NCBI RefSeq assembly: GCF_050947875.1
Contig: NC_134577.1
Coordinates: 72,419,139-72,483,138 of the forward strand
Reading direction: 5' to 3'
DNA length: 64,000 nucleotides
Source: Dermacentor variabilis
Lineage: Eukaryota > Arthropoda > Arachnida > Ixodida > Ixodidae
Shown here: positions 30,360 to 41,219 of the stretch, in pieces
How positions within the stretch are numbered: the first letter of the stretch is position 1
Layout: each line of letters begins with the position of its first letter
Position numbers and translations under genes: made by a program
The notes under the pieces: model-generated
Seen by the model: the letters and a program-made list of their open reading frames with translations, nothing else
The model's database searches: none
What the model was told of the DNA's origin: nothing

Positions 30360-33300
30360 CTACGAACATGTGGGGCTAAAAACATGCAAGACAACATCTT
30401 TCAGAAAACTTAGGACGGCGTTGGTGTCAAATAAAGGTTCTGGGCCGAGTAGCATTGCGGGATGAAGGGGGATATGATGCCGGTATGCTAAAGGAAAATG
30501 TTTCTTTCTTTCATATTCAGCTTCCCGACACTCCAGGAGGACGTGGAGGACGGTCAGCCTCTCCCCGCATCTACCACAGGTTGGAGGCTCGTTTCCTGTG
30601 AGTAAAAAGTTATGTGTGCCAAAAGTGTGTCCTATTCTTAGACGGCAGACTAGGACATCTGTCCGGCGGGATTTTGTTACAGGAGGCCAGAAACCTAATT
30701 GTGGCTTTATTACATGCAGTTTGTTGTTTATTTCTTCGTCCCACATGTGTTGCCAGTAGTTTCGTAGTTTCCTTCTTAAGAAAGGCTTCAGGTCTGTGAC
30801 AGGGACCGAAGCAGTAGGATTAACTGCATGAAATGAAGTTGATGTGGCCATCTGATCGGCTAGAACGTTTCCCTCGATGCCCCTATGTCCAGGCACCCAG
30901 CATATAATCACATGCTGGTTAGATACATATGCTTTACATAACACGGAATAGAGTTCAATTAAAACAGGATTTTTGCGCTTACAGAACGATATCAAAGCCT
31001 TCACAACACTTAGGGAGTCCGTAAAAATAACTGATTTTCTGAGTTTTGTTTTCCTTATATGCTTCACGGTCGACAATATTGCGTAGGCCTCAGCCGTAGA
31101 GATACTAGTTTCCGGATGCAGTACGTCGGATTCCGAGAAGGATGTACCGACGGCTGCATAGGACACCCCGTCGTGTGACTTCGATGCGTCTGTGTAGAAC
31201 TCCGTACAGGAGTATTTGTGCTGGAGTTCCCGGAAATGCATTTGGATTGCAATCTCTGGGGCGTTTTTTGTAACTTCCATGAAAGATGTATCGCATTGTA
31301 TCAACTGCCACTTCCAAGGAGGTAGCAGCTTGGCTGGATGCATTAGGCGAAGTTCGAGAAGTGGAACATGCATTTCATGACTAAGCTCCCTCACACGCAG
31401 CGAGAAAGGCTGTCTTACGGAAGGACGATTACGAAACAGTGTAGCATATGTCATGTCGTTAATGGTGTTAAAACAGGGATGTTCAGGATTAGAGTGGACT
31501 TTCAAAAAATATGTTTGGCTGATGTATGTTCTCTGGATATGAAGTGACCACTCATTCGATTCTGCATATAAGCTTTGTACGGGACTCGTTCTGAAAGCTC
31601 CTGTGGCTAAACGGATACCCAGATGGTGAACAGGGTCCAGCATCTTTAGCGCGCTCGGGGCGGCAGAGTGATAAATCACGGCACCATAGTCTAGGCGTGA
31701 ACGAATGAGGCTTTTATAGAGTTTCAATAAAGACATCCTGTCACTACCCCATGTACTCTGGGATAGGAGTTTCATTATGTTCATCGTTTTTAGGCATTTT
31801 TCTTTAAGATGTTTAATGTGGGGGACGAAAGTGAGTCTGTAGTCAAGTATGACACCTAGAAATTTGTGTTCTTTGTTTACAGGTATTTGTTGTCCACCCA
31901 GTTCTAAGCAAGGGTCTGGGATCATTCCTCTCTTTCTTGTAAAAAGAACGCAAGTGCTTTTGTTAGGATTGATCTTAAAGCCATTCCTGTCTGCCCACAT
32001 TGAGACTTTGTTCAGGCCATGCTGTACCTGTCTCTCGCACACTGCGAGGTTACAGGATTTGAAAGCTATCTGAATGTCGTCCACGTAGACAGAGTAAAAG
32101 ATGGCCTGAGGTAATGAAGCGCGAAGCGTGTTCATCTTCACGATGAAGAGCGTGCAGCTGAGCACGCCTCCTTGGGGTACACCCGTTTCTTGCGTAAAAG
32201 GACGTGAGAGTGCATTGCCTACTTTTACCCGGAACGTACGATTTGACAGATAGCTTTCCATTATGTTAAGCATATTACCGTGGATGCCCATTTCTGACAG
32301 GTCTCTTAAGATTCCGTAACGCCACGTTGTGTCATAGGCCTTTTCCATATCGAGAAATATCGATAGGAAGAACTGTTTATGTATGAATGCCTCCCGAATA
32401 TTTGCTTCAACACGTACGAGATGATCGGTTGTGGACCGCCCTTCTCGAAAGCCGCATTGATAAGGATCAAGCATTTTGCTCATTTCAAGGAAATGGATCA
32501 GTCGCCGATTAATCATTTTTTCAAATACCTTACAAAGGCAACTTGTGAGGGCTATCGGGCGGTAACTTGCCACTGAGGAAGGGTCTTTACCTTGTTTCAA
32601 AACAGGGACCACAATAGCTTCCTTCCATGCAGTTGGAAGGTACCCTGCATCCCAGATGGTGTTGAAAAGTGTGAGTAGTGTAACTTGCGTGTCATCGTGT
32701 AAGTTTTTGAGCATTTCATACATGATTCTGTCAGATCCGGGTGCAGAGCTCTTGCATGAGCTCAAGGCAGCTTTCAACTCAGCAATACTGAATGGGCAGT
32801 TGTAGGATTCACTCTGTGGACATTTTCTTTTGAGTGGCTTACATTCTTCTATTTGCTTATATTTCAGGAAGGATTTCGAATAATGTTTTGAACTTGACAC
32901 ACTCTCAAAGTGCTCCCCAAGTGAGTCTGCCTGATGTTGCAGCGTATCACCCTGTGTGTTTACCAGAGGGAGTGAATATGTTTGTCTCCCTCTAATTCTA
33001 TTTACGCGGTTCCAGACTTTCGCCTCATCTGTAAACGAGTTGATGTTCGATAAAAACTTTTGCCAGCTCTCTCTTCTGGCCTGTCGGCGGGTTCTCCTGC
33101 CTTGAGACTTAACTTTCTTAAAGTTAACGAGATTCTCTGCAGTGGGCGAAGCGCGTAGCAACCCCCACGCTTTGTTTTGATTCCTACGTGCGACTCTACA
33201 TTCATCGTTCCACCACGGGACATGCCGTTTGCATGCCGAGCCACTTACTTCACGTATGCATTTAGATGCGGCATCTATAATAAAAGCTGTAAGGTAATCC

Positions 33301-34079
33301 ACAGCAGCATCAATTTGTAACGAGGACATGTCATCCCATGATATGCTAGTTATGGTTCGGAATTTCTCCCAGTCGGCTGTGTCGACCTGCCACCTAGGAG
33401 CCTGTGGTAGATATTCGTTTTCTTTAAGTGTTCTTAATAGTATGGGGAAGTGGTCGCTTCCGTAAGGATTGTTCGCAACTTCCCACTCCAGTTCAGGCAG
33501 TATAGACGGGGAAACTATGCTGAGATCAATTGAAGAAAAGGTATTATTTGCAAGACAGTAATAAGTGGGTTTCTTCTTATTCAAAAGGCACGCACCAGAA
33601 GAAAAAAGGAACTGTTCAACAAGACGACCTCGCGCATCTATCCGACAGTCACCCCACAGGGAGCTGTGCGCGTTGAGATCGCCAAGAACAACATAAGGTT
33701 CTGGCAATTCGTCTATAAATGACTGGAATTCATGTTTGTTTAATTTGTAGTGTGGGGGTACGTAAAGCGAGCTAATGGTGATGAGTTTGTTTAGGAGGAC
33801 AGCTCGAACTGCCACTGCTTCAAGAGGCGATTGGAGCTGTAAATGTTGACACGCAATGCTTTTGTGGATAACTATAGCTACACCTCCCGATGATGCGATA
33901 GCATCATCGCGATCTTTGCGAAAAGTTATATACTGTCGGAGAAAGTTTGTGTGTTTTGATTTTAGGTGTGTTTCCTGTAAACACAGCACTTTTGGATTGT
34001 GTTTGTGTATGAGTTCTTGCAAATCATCAAGGTTTCTAAGGAGACCTCTGATGTTCCATTGAATGATTTGTGTATCCAT
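30360..34079 (-). CDS. ORF2: LINE B ORF2: endonuclease / reverse transcriptase / RNase H
   Basis: The frame has 1239 codons with no interruption. Endonuclease at residues about 1-225: IIQWNIRGL, LCLQETHLK, VLGDLNAHSSLWGD, YGSDHFPIL. Reverse transcriptase at about 440-730: YRPIALTSCLCKVFEKMI, YQCGFREGRSTTDHLVR, FLDMEKAYDTTW, GVPQGGVLSCTLF and the YVDD box at 665-668. RNase H at about 958-1090: FYTDAS (Asp964), STAEAYAILSTV, FTDSLSVVKAL and WVPGHRGIEGNVLADQMA. The C-terminus has a CGRCGERLTVLHVLLEC zinc motif. All expected catalytic residues are present. It starts 46 bases after the ORF1 stop, which fits translation by reinitiation on a bicistronic RNA (inference). Confidence 0.95.
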   Translation of the reverse strand: MDTQIIQWNIRGLLRNLDDLQELIHKHNPKVLCLQETHLKSKHTNFLRQYITFRKDRDDAIASSGGVAIVIHKSIACQHLQLQSPLEAVAVRAVLLNKLITISSLYVPPHYKLNKHEFQSFIDELPEPYVVLGDLNAHSSLWGDCRIDARGRLVEQFLFSSGACLLNKKKPTYYCLANNTFSSIDLSIVSPSILPELEWEVANNPYGSDHFPILLRTLKENEYLPQAPRWQVDTADWEKFRTITSISWDDMSSLQIDAAVDYLTAFIIDAASKCIREVSGSACKRHVPWWNDECRVARRNQNKAWGLLRASPTAENLVNFKKVKSQGRRTRRQARRESWQKFLSNINSFTDEAKVWNRVNRIRGRQTYSLPLVNTQGDTLQHQADSLGEHFESVSSSKHYSKSFLKYKQIEECKPLKRKCPQSESYNCPFSIAELKAALSSCKSSAPGSDRIMYEMLKNLHDDTQVTLLTLFNTIWDAGYLPTAWKEAIVVPVLKQGKDPSSVASYRPIALTSCLCKVFEKMINRRLIHFLEMSKMLDPYQCGFREGRSTTDHLVRVEANIREAFIHKQFFLSIFLDMEKAYDTTWRYGILRDLSEMGIHGNMLNIMESYLSNRTFRVKVGNALSRPFTQETGVPQGGVLSCTLFIVKMNTLRASLPQAIFYSVYVDDIQIAFKSCNLAVCERQVQHGLNKVSMWADRNGFKINPNKSTCVLFTRKRGMIPDPCLELGGQQIPVNKEHKFLGVILDYRLTFVPHIKHLKEKCLKTMNIMKLLSQSTWGSDRMSLLKLYKSLIRSRLDYGAVIYHSAAPSALKMLDPVHHLGIRLATGAFRTSPVQSLYAESNEWSLHIQRTYISQTYFLKVHSNPEHPCFNTINDMTYATLFRNRPSVRQPFSLRVRELSHEMHVPLLELRLMHPAKLLPPWKWQLIQCDTSFMEVTKNAPEIAIQMHFRELQHKYSCTEFYTDASKSHDGVSYAAVGTSFSESDVLHPETSISTAEAYAILSTVKHIRKTKLRKSVIFTDSLSVVKALISFCKRKNPVLIELYSVLCKAYVSNQHVIICWVPGHRGIEGNVLADQMATSTSFHAVNPTASVPVTDLKPFLRRKLRNYWQHMWDEEINNKLHVIKPQLGFWPPVTKSRRTDVLVCRLRIGHTFGTHNFLLTGNEPPTCGRCGERLTVLHVLLECREAEYERKKHFPLAYRHHIPLHPAMLLGPEPLFDTNAVLSFLKDVVLHVFSPTCS

Positions 34080-34125
34080 GATTAAGGTAAATTGGTGCTG
34101 TGTTTACGGAAATGGAGTGGATGCC

Positions 34126-35463
34126 TTATATTACAGAGCCCTTTCGAGGCCCTGTAATAGGGGTTTTGTTCTTTCTGAAGCGTTCGAGCGAGTCTCGACG
34201 CTCCTTAGGCGTTTGGTGCGCCTTGGGGACAGGTGTAGTGTCCATTGCCTCCTGTGAGACGCCGGACAAGCGCTCTTGTGAGCGAGAGGTTTTCAGAGGG
34301 AGTCCCGCCTTGGAGGGCAAGACCCCTGCGCCCACCAGCCCGGAGGTCGATGGGGCACCCTGAGGGATTTGGCTGCGCTGGCCGTTGCCAGCGCTGGAGG
34401 GGGCCTCGACGGTTGGGGCAGCCTCGGCTGTGCCCACGTTCGGGGTCGATGGCTCCGTCTGCTCGGTTGGCGGAGCAGCGCTAGCTGCAACCACCGTGGG
34501 GGCAGATGGCGTGACTGCCGACTCACTGACTGTGGGTCGGACAGCCGCCGGAGGCCGTTGTGACGCTGCCCCCTGACGCGCCACATCGGCAAAGGTTTTC
34601 CTGGGCAGGTACGATACCCGCCTACGTGCCTCCTTGAAACTTATATTTTCCTTTACTTTTATTGTTACAATTTCCTTTTCTTTTTTCCACGATGGGCACG
34701 ACCGCGAGTACGCGGCGTGCTCCCCATCACAGTTTACACAGTGGAGAGAGTTCGCACAAGCTTCAGTGGCGTGTTCAAAGGCACTGCATTTGGCGCATGT
34801 TTGGCGGCCTCGGCAGCTCTGCGAGCTGTGGCCAAAACGCTGGCATTTGAAGCATCTTAGAGGATTTGGCACATATGGTCGGACACGGAGCTTGATGTAC
34901 CCGGCCTCTACAGACTCGGGCAGACTACTTGAACCAAATGTGAGTATCAGGTGCTTTGTTTGAATTTCTTTTCCATCCCTTCTTATCTTAATTCTTCTCA
35001 CATTGACAACATTTTGATCACTGAAGCCCTCCAGGAGCTCAGCCTCTGTCAGCTGGAGCAAATCGTCATCCGAGACAACGCCGCGGGTGGTGTTGAGAGT
35101 GCGGTGTGGAGTCACTGTTAATGGAACATCTCCAAATGATACTAGACTGGGCAACTTATCGTACTGTTTCTGATCATGGAGCTCTAACAGGAGATCACCA
35201 CTTGCCAGCCTTGATACCTTGTAGCCTGGACCAAGGACATCAGTTAAGGACTTTGAAACTAGAAAAGGGGAAATGTTTCGTACTTGTTTTTCTGATTTTT
35301 CTGAGTGGATCACATGGTAAAGTGGGAAGTTTTGTCTTTGTCGTCCAAGGAACTGGAAAACTTCATCGGTGCGCCCTCTTTTGTGAGGGCGATCAGGAAG
35401 CGGAGGGAAGGAGCTAGCCATAAAGGAATTGAATTTTCGGCAACAACGCCAGCCACCCACCAT
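34126..35463 (-). CDS. ORF1: LINE B ORF1: RRM-like and zinc-knuckle RNA-binding protein
   Basis: The frame has 445 codons; a second Met at residue 15 (MASSFPPLPDRP, from 35421) is an equally likely start. After a basic N-terminus there is an RRM-like region (about 45-205) with DVLGPGYKVSRLASGDLLLE and KTKHLILTF-like strands. Three zinc knuckles follow: CFKCQRFGHSSQSC, CAKCSAFEHATEAC and CVNCDGEHAAYSRSC. Next come a basic segment and a long Ala/Pro/Thr-rich, presumably disordered tail ending in RKNKTPITGPRKGSVI. ORF1p binds element RNA and helps target-primed integration. It is intact, in contrast to LINE A. Confidence 0.93.
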   Translation of the reverse strand: MVGGWRCCRKFNSFMASSFPPLPDRPHKRGRTDEVFQFLGRQRQNFPLYHVIHSEKSEKQVRNISPFLVSKSLTDVLGPGYKVSRLASGDLLLELHDQKQYDKLPSLVSFGDVPLTVTPHRTLNTTRGVVSDDDLLQLTEAELLEGFSDQNVVNVRRIKIRRDGKEIQTKHLILTFGSSSLPESVEAGYIKLRVRPYVPNPLRCFKCQRFGHSSQSCRGRQTCAKCSAFEHATEACANSLHCVNCDGEHAAYSRSCPSWKKEKEIVTIKVKENISFKEARRRVSYLPRKTFADVARQGAASQRPPAAVRPTVSESAVTPSAPTVVAASAAPPTEQTEPSTPNVGTAEAAPTVEAPSSAGNGQRSQIPQGAPSTSGLVGAGVLPSKAGLPLKTSRSQERLSGVSQEAMDTTPVPKAHQTPKERRDSLERFRKNKTPITGPRKGSVI

Positions 35464-36145
35464 GGAGCCCTACAAGGGGACGTTACAGGGACTGTAAAAA
35501 CAGGTCCTGCAAACGCCAGCTTTACGTTGTCACTATAACCAAATATGAGATAACCTAGGTTGGTTATTCACACAAGGTTAACCCTTGCTGCCTGGAAAAA
35601 TTGGAAGTAAGCGGAAGCTAGGAGAAGACAGGAAAGATGAAAAGTAAGAGAAAGGCGAAGATTAGAGGGAGAGAGAGACAGGAAAAGGCAACTACCGATT
35701 TCCCCCGGGTGGGTCAGTCCGGGGGTGCCGTCTACGTGAAGCCGAGGCCAAAGGGGTGTGTTGCCGCCGCCGAGGGGCCGTAAAGGTCCAAACACCCGGC
35801 ATTGGCTCAACCCCCAGGATCCCCTTTTCCCCGGACACGGCTAAGCCGCGCACGGCTACACGCGGGAGGGTCCAACCCTCGTGTGCTCGGGTACGTGGTG
35901 TCGCAACACACCAAACGCCTGCTGACGCAGACGCCCCTGCGGGGGGTTTAAGGTTGCCCGCAGAGAGAGGCGTTGTACGTCGTAGCGAGGGCAGGTACAC
36001 AGTAGGTGCTTGATGGTTTCCTCGCTTACTCTCTCCCCTTTTCCTTCTTTCGATTCCCCTTTCTCCCACCCCCAGTGTAGGGTAGCAAACCGGGTGCTCG
36101 TCTGGCTGGCCTCCCTGCCTTTCGTGTCCCTGCTATCTCGCTCTC
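35464..36145 (-). promoter_or_regulatory. LINE B 5' UTR (presumed internal promoter)
   Basis: This non-coding, GC-rich segment has several short inverted repeats, for example GGGAGGGTCCAACCCTC near 35865. It begins (minus strand) GAGAGCGAGATAGCAGGGAC. I-type LINEs carry an internal promoter at their extreme 5' end; here that role is inferred from position and from the motif shared with LINE A. Confidence 0.6.
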
Positions 36146-36155
36146 TTCTACGGAG
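36146..36155. repeat. Target-site duplication, right copy (LINE B)
   Basis: TTCTACGGAG, identical to 29811-29820. Confidence 0.9.
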
Positions 36156-36890
36156 GAATGTTTGGGAAAATCAGCAGCTGCAAGTAGTATGGTGGCGTCA
36201 GGAAGAATACAGTCTTTAGACAATACATGGCCAATGATAGTGAGCTGACTTGTCCCAAAGTGACATTTCTTGATGTTGAGCTGAAGGCCAGCATCCGTTA
36301 GGCGTCGTAACACTCCCTATAGCCTACAGAAATGTGAGGGTAAATCGGGCGAAAATATAACCTCGTCATCTACGTAGCAGATGCACATTTTCTACTTAAG
36401 ACCTGCAAAAGGACGTCCATCATACGCTCAAATATTGTGGGGGCGTTGGAACGCCCGAAAGGCATGACACGAAATTTATATAGACAATCTGGTGTCATGA
36501 ACGCCTTTTTATGTTTGTCGTCTGGAGCCACGGGGACTTGCCAATAAGCGCTTTCTAAGTCAATAGAACACAGCTTCCCGCCTTGGAGGAAGTCAAGGGC
36601 ACCGTCATTTCTCGATAGAGGGTAAATATCTTTTCGAGTTATTTTGTTAAGACCACGCAAATCGACACAGAATAGAATCGATCCATCCTTCTTCAAAAGA
36701 ACAACTAGGGATGCGCACGGACTAATGCGAAGGCTGAATGACGCAGCGCTTGAGCATATCAGCTACTTGGGCGTTGTTAACACGTCGCGCTTGCGTACAC
36801 ATGATATGGATTTTGTCGCACTGGCGCACTGGTTCCCATGCCGAAGCGATGACATACAGTTGATTCTTTCAATGTAATACTCGACGTACC
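36146..36890 (-). pseudogene. Ty3/Gypsy relic B, upstream piece (reverse transcriptase)
   Basis: Minus-strand fragments read VNNAQVADMLKRCVIQPSH, then KKDGSILFCVDLRGLNKITR, IDLESAYWQVPVAPDD, YKFRVMPFGRSNAPTIFERM, the catalytic CYVDDE in another frame at about 36365-36385, and LNIKKCHFGTSQLTIIGHVL. These are RT motifs in the correct order. Stops and frameshifts (for example at CYVDD) make it a pseudogene. It ends at the duplication flanking LINE B, and its continuation is at 29260-29820. No gag, protease or LTR is visible to the right. Confidence 0.9.
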
Positions 36891-36894
36891 CTAA

Positions 36895-39590
36895 ATTAAA
36901 GCACTCGTGAAAGAACTTCGGCGCTCTTTCTAACACTTTCTAATGAATGAATCATTTGGCACCAGAAAGAATACGGCGTCAGGTCAAAAAGAGAGCAGTA
37001 AAGTGACCCCCACATTGAGAAATGCATCAACTTGAAGCACATACTTGACTTCATGTAAATGACACCTCGTCTGAGCGTGCCCAAGACACTCATTGCGTTT
37101 TCTTTTGCGCTTTCATCACAGGCGTAATTTAAATCAAGTAAAGCGAGGGCTTTAATTTAGGATGCATTTATGAACACGGAGCTAAGATGTCAAAGCCGAC
37201 TAGACGGTAATATATCTGACAATAAATTACAAGATATCGCTTTGAATGATTTTTTTTAGAAAACATACCTGGTGTATGTTCCCGACTTGGCTCACGTTGG
37301 GAAGGGTAGTCGGAAATCTCGGGGAGTATGTTGGAGCTGTTCTATACTTATTGCGAGCTCGTCAAGATAATCCTCAGCTTAGGAACATTCCGGCGTATTG
37401 CTTTTTGAACTTTCCCACAAACAAACGTTGCTGCAATATTGAGGATCTGAACGAAGTTCAAACAGCGTATTTAGTGCTTGTTTCAACTGTAAACGATGCG
37501 TTTCTAAGATCAACTTAAAAGCAAGGACCGCAGAAACTGAACTTTAGGTCAGCGCAGAAATAGGGTTTACTGCTAAAGAAAACCCAAACGTCATGCACCA
37601 TGTTTTGTCAGATAGGAAACCGTGCTTTTTGCGAGCTGGTTGGTGTCTCAGATTTCTCAGATACCGTGAAGTTAGGCGTACCCACAAGCACCAGTGAATG
37701 GCCTTGGCGGCTTTGAAGAATGACTAAACGTCATTTCAAACTACGATGCCTTTTGAACGGAGTGTAGTCGTGTATTTGCCTCAACAAGCGACGCCGAACT
37801 AAAAGCCGAGAAATAGCTTTGAACTCTGAGATGTGACGACGGTATCTTTTTGAATTAGGCGTGTGGTGCGAGTTACGGTTAACTATAGCAAATTGTCATA
37901 AATTCGCTAATGCGTCGGGAAATTTTGCATTCATAGGCGTATGGAGTGGGGTAGAATTGTCTATTCTGTGTACAACATACCTAACCGAAAGCGTGATGTT
38001 AATGTGTAAACTAATGATTTTCTTTTCTGTCACTTGATTTCTTAGTTTTTCATTGCCGAGTGTAAACTTATGCTCATTCTGGGCATGCTGTAATTCTTTG
38101 CGCATCAGGTCATGATTTGTAGCCAAACCAACGGCAATAATAACAATGCTTTCCGCGAACAGCTGAGAAACCATAGAATAAGGTAATCGGCAGCTTTTTG
38201 CGCTTTTCCGTATCAGCTAAGTCCAATCGGTACAGCGATTTCATAAATGGTAGTAAAGTATGATGTGCCACTATAGATGTACAGGTAGCCAAATGCATTG
38301 TGAGTAGGTCGCTCACTGTGTTTTGTTTTCTCGCCATGATGTAAGGGGGAGGGGGCGATTTGTCTTCCACACTATATTTTGTCTGCTTGAATGACATGCA
38401 GAAAATCGCAATGCCGAATTGAAAACTACCACAACCGAATCAGCATTTCGTGTAGAGGTGAATAAGCATCTAATTCAGAGAATCTTCAACAATAGAATGC
38501 CCTTTCTATTCAGATCTTTTGCGGTGATGAAGCGCTGCTCTATTGAAGTGTAGTAGTCAAATGCTGCTTAAATCCAGCTTAGTTATCGGTTTAGTTTGGC
38601 GGCATTTGTTGATGACCCATTTGTCACTTTCTCAGCGTACGATCTTTCAGAGTGGGAGCGTTAGGACTGTTGATTACGCTCATCTACGAAAAGACAGTAG
38701 GAATAGTACGCTCACGCTATCGTCGCCCTCGGCAAACTGAGCGAAGCGCAAATGGGCGCAGGGTAACGTTTGTGGCATCTACAGCCGTTCTGTGTGGCGC
38801 GCCGAATTCGGTCTAAGCGGTTCCGACTGCCGTGTCCCATTAACGCCAGACGAAGCGGCCCATTAGGATTCAGCGCGTGGACGCCTCGGTCAGCAGGCGC
38901 CTGCAGTGAAGAGTGTCCGCAGTTGGCCTTCTACAAATAACCAGGGACGGCATTTGATCATGACACCAAGCAAATGTTCAAACTCACCTTTCGTCGCTCT
39001 GGTCGCGTGAGTTTTAATGACATGAAAAATTGGTTTTGCTGGTTGACGTTAGGCATTGCGCAAAGTGTATAATGCACTTAACGGACAAGGCCTGAGGTTT
39101 CGCTGCTTATTTATTTAGAGAGATTGCGTTGTAAACCGCCATTTGCTAGTCCTGCGCGTTGTCCTGCAAATTGTGTACTCGGTATGATGACGACTCTTTC
39201 GTGCAGCCGTCATAATCGTATGTGTGGCTCGACCGATATTCAAATGGTGCTAATATTATCGAAGCGAACGAGATCGAGGGGGGGGGGTGTCATGGTTGAG
39301 AAGCGTTCGAAGTAGCCGGTCGTCAACAAAAGTGAAGGAATGCACGTCGGAGAACAGAAGCGAAACATACATGAAGGACGTGTCACCACAGCCTATGTGC
39401 GGAATTTCACCAAAGTAGCAACGCACTGTGTTTCCGAGATAATATTTATTTACCATCTATGGTGGTCATTCTGAGATTTCAAGTGCTTCGGCAACAGGGT
39501 ACCCACATGGTCGCCGGCATCGGCCCACTTTACCATCACGCTCCCTTGCCAACATCGCCCGTGAATACGACGGAATGGCAGTAGCTGCAT
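36895..39590. other. No gene recognised
   Basis: This is AT-rich DNA with short open frames. A GGGGGGGGG run occurs at about 39279. No motif or repeat is recognised. Confidence 0.5.
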
Positions 39591-41215
39591 GAATACGACG
39601 CAGTTACGAACATGAAATGGCGCAGAAAAACATGAAATTGACTCCAAGGCAAAGGCGGTATGACAACGACACAATTGCGTTGATGGCATGCAAATGGCGC
39701 TACAGAAACGATTGAATGACTGCAGCATGATTACGGCAAAATGGTGACGAAGGAATGACGTCGCCTGAACAACGAGGGCGTTATGACGATGACGGCTTGA
39801 CGACTAGGGGATGAGGCTTCTTAATTGATGACTACGGTAAAACGACACTGTGATGACGACGACCTTACTAAAGTCGGATCATCGACGACGAAATTAGAAT
39901 GGCGACGACGGAACGACCGCTCGGCATCGCCACGGCAGTATGATATGGAATGCATGACGACTACTGCGTGACAACATGAAAACATTACGAGGACAATGGG
40001 ATGACGAAGAGCATATGGCGACAATGGCAAGACGATCAAGGCACCCCAGGAGTCGAAGGACAAAGCAGGAGTGACGAAGCGGCAACGACCACGACGGCCT
40101 CACCATGACGGCATGGAGACGATGCAATGATCACGACGACATCCTGACCACGGGTGCATACCCAGTGGCTCGACCTTTTTTCACTACTTGGGCCACTTGG
40201 TCAGTGTGAAAGGCGTGGAAAGGGCATAACTAGACTGAAACGACGAACCTGGAGTGACGACAAAAGAATGACCACTACGGCCTCTCGATGATGGTATGAC
40301 AATAAATGCATGACTGTATAAGGACGATGAGGTGATGACAACAACACGGTAACAATGGTAAGACGACAATGGTACGACGACAATAGTGTGACGACAATGG
40401 CATGACGACGGCGCCATGATCAGAGTCAGATGACAAAGTAATAACGACTATGATGGAGATGATGGAATGGCCATCAGGCATCACGACGACATTACGACAA
40501 GGAATGCATGACCGCGACTGTGTGATGACGAAGTCGTGACAACGGTATGGGGGCTGTGGGACGGAGACGGGTGTATGGCGATGATGTCGTGACGACGGTG
40601 TGCAATGTTGTGATAGCAACGGCACGACAGCAGTCGAATGATGAAGCTGAAGTGACGGTGATAAAACAGCTACGACGGCGTCACAATAGCAATATGAAGA
40701 CCATGTGGTGATCACGACGGCATCCCGAACATGAGCGAATGCAAAGTGGCTCAACCTGCTGTGATAATTTCGGCCACTGGGTCGACGTAGGAGTGACGGT
40801 GACGGCGTGACGAGAGTCAAATGGCGAACCTGGACTGACGACTATAGAACGACGACGGCGACGACGACGGCCTCACAACGACGGTACGACGACTGTATAG
40901 CGACAATGATGTAACCACGACCACATGATGAGAGTCAGATGCCAAAGCGAGAGTTACGACGCTTCAACGACCATGATGGCATCCTAACCATGGACGCACA
41001 CCTAGTGGCTCAAGTTATCGGACAGTTTGGGCCACTAGGCGAACATAGAAGGCGTGACAACGATGGCATGAGGCGAGTCAGATGACGTTGGAATGATGAT
41101 GATCGAACTACCACGATGAGATCCCGACAAAGAGCACAACCTAGTAGCCCAAGCTGGTAGGCAACATGGACCATTGAGTCTGCGTAATTGGACGGAGAGA
41201 TGGAAAGACAGGGAG
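39560..41215. repeat. Complex GACGAC-rich minisatellite with higher-order units
   Basis: The stretch consists of diverged short units resembling ATGACGACGACGG and TATGACGAC, interspersed with a longer recurring block. That block runs CATCCTGACCA..., a CCTAGTGGCTCAA-like core, then TTGGGCCACTGGGTC and GGCGTGACGA. The long block recurs near 40140, 40722, 40981 and 41110. Open frames up to 181 codons on the minus strand are Ser/His/Val-rich by-products of the repeat. Confidence 0.75.
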
Positions 41216-41219
41216 AAAA

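Larger units (their letters stand above)
29821..36145 (-). mobile_element. Full-length I-type non-LTR retrotransposon (LINE B), nested in a Gypsy relic
   Basis: This 6.3-kb insertion is flanked by TTCTACGGAG on both sides. Minus-strand order: 5' UTR of about 680 bases (35464-36145), ORF1 (445 codons), ORF2 (1239 codons) and a 3' UTR of about 540 bases that includes a (CAT)n run near 30001-30015. Both ORFs are open. Compared with LINE A it is a different lineage (low protein similarity, YVDD instead of YADD), but the 5' ends share GATAGCAGGGA. Complete ORFs and a perfect duplication make it a candidate recently active element. Confidence 0.93.

Noticed and set aside
30614..35538. Plus-strand frames of 60-109 codons between 30.6 and 35.5 kb
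   Set aside because: Antisense shadows of LINE B ORF1 and ORF2.
40275..40820. Minus-strand 181-codon open frame rich in Ser, His and Val
   Set aside because: It is a by-product of the GACGAC minisatellite; the composition is repetitive and neighbouring frames look alike.
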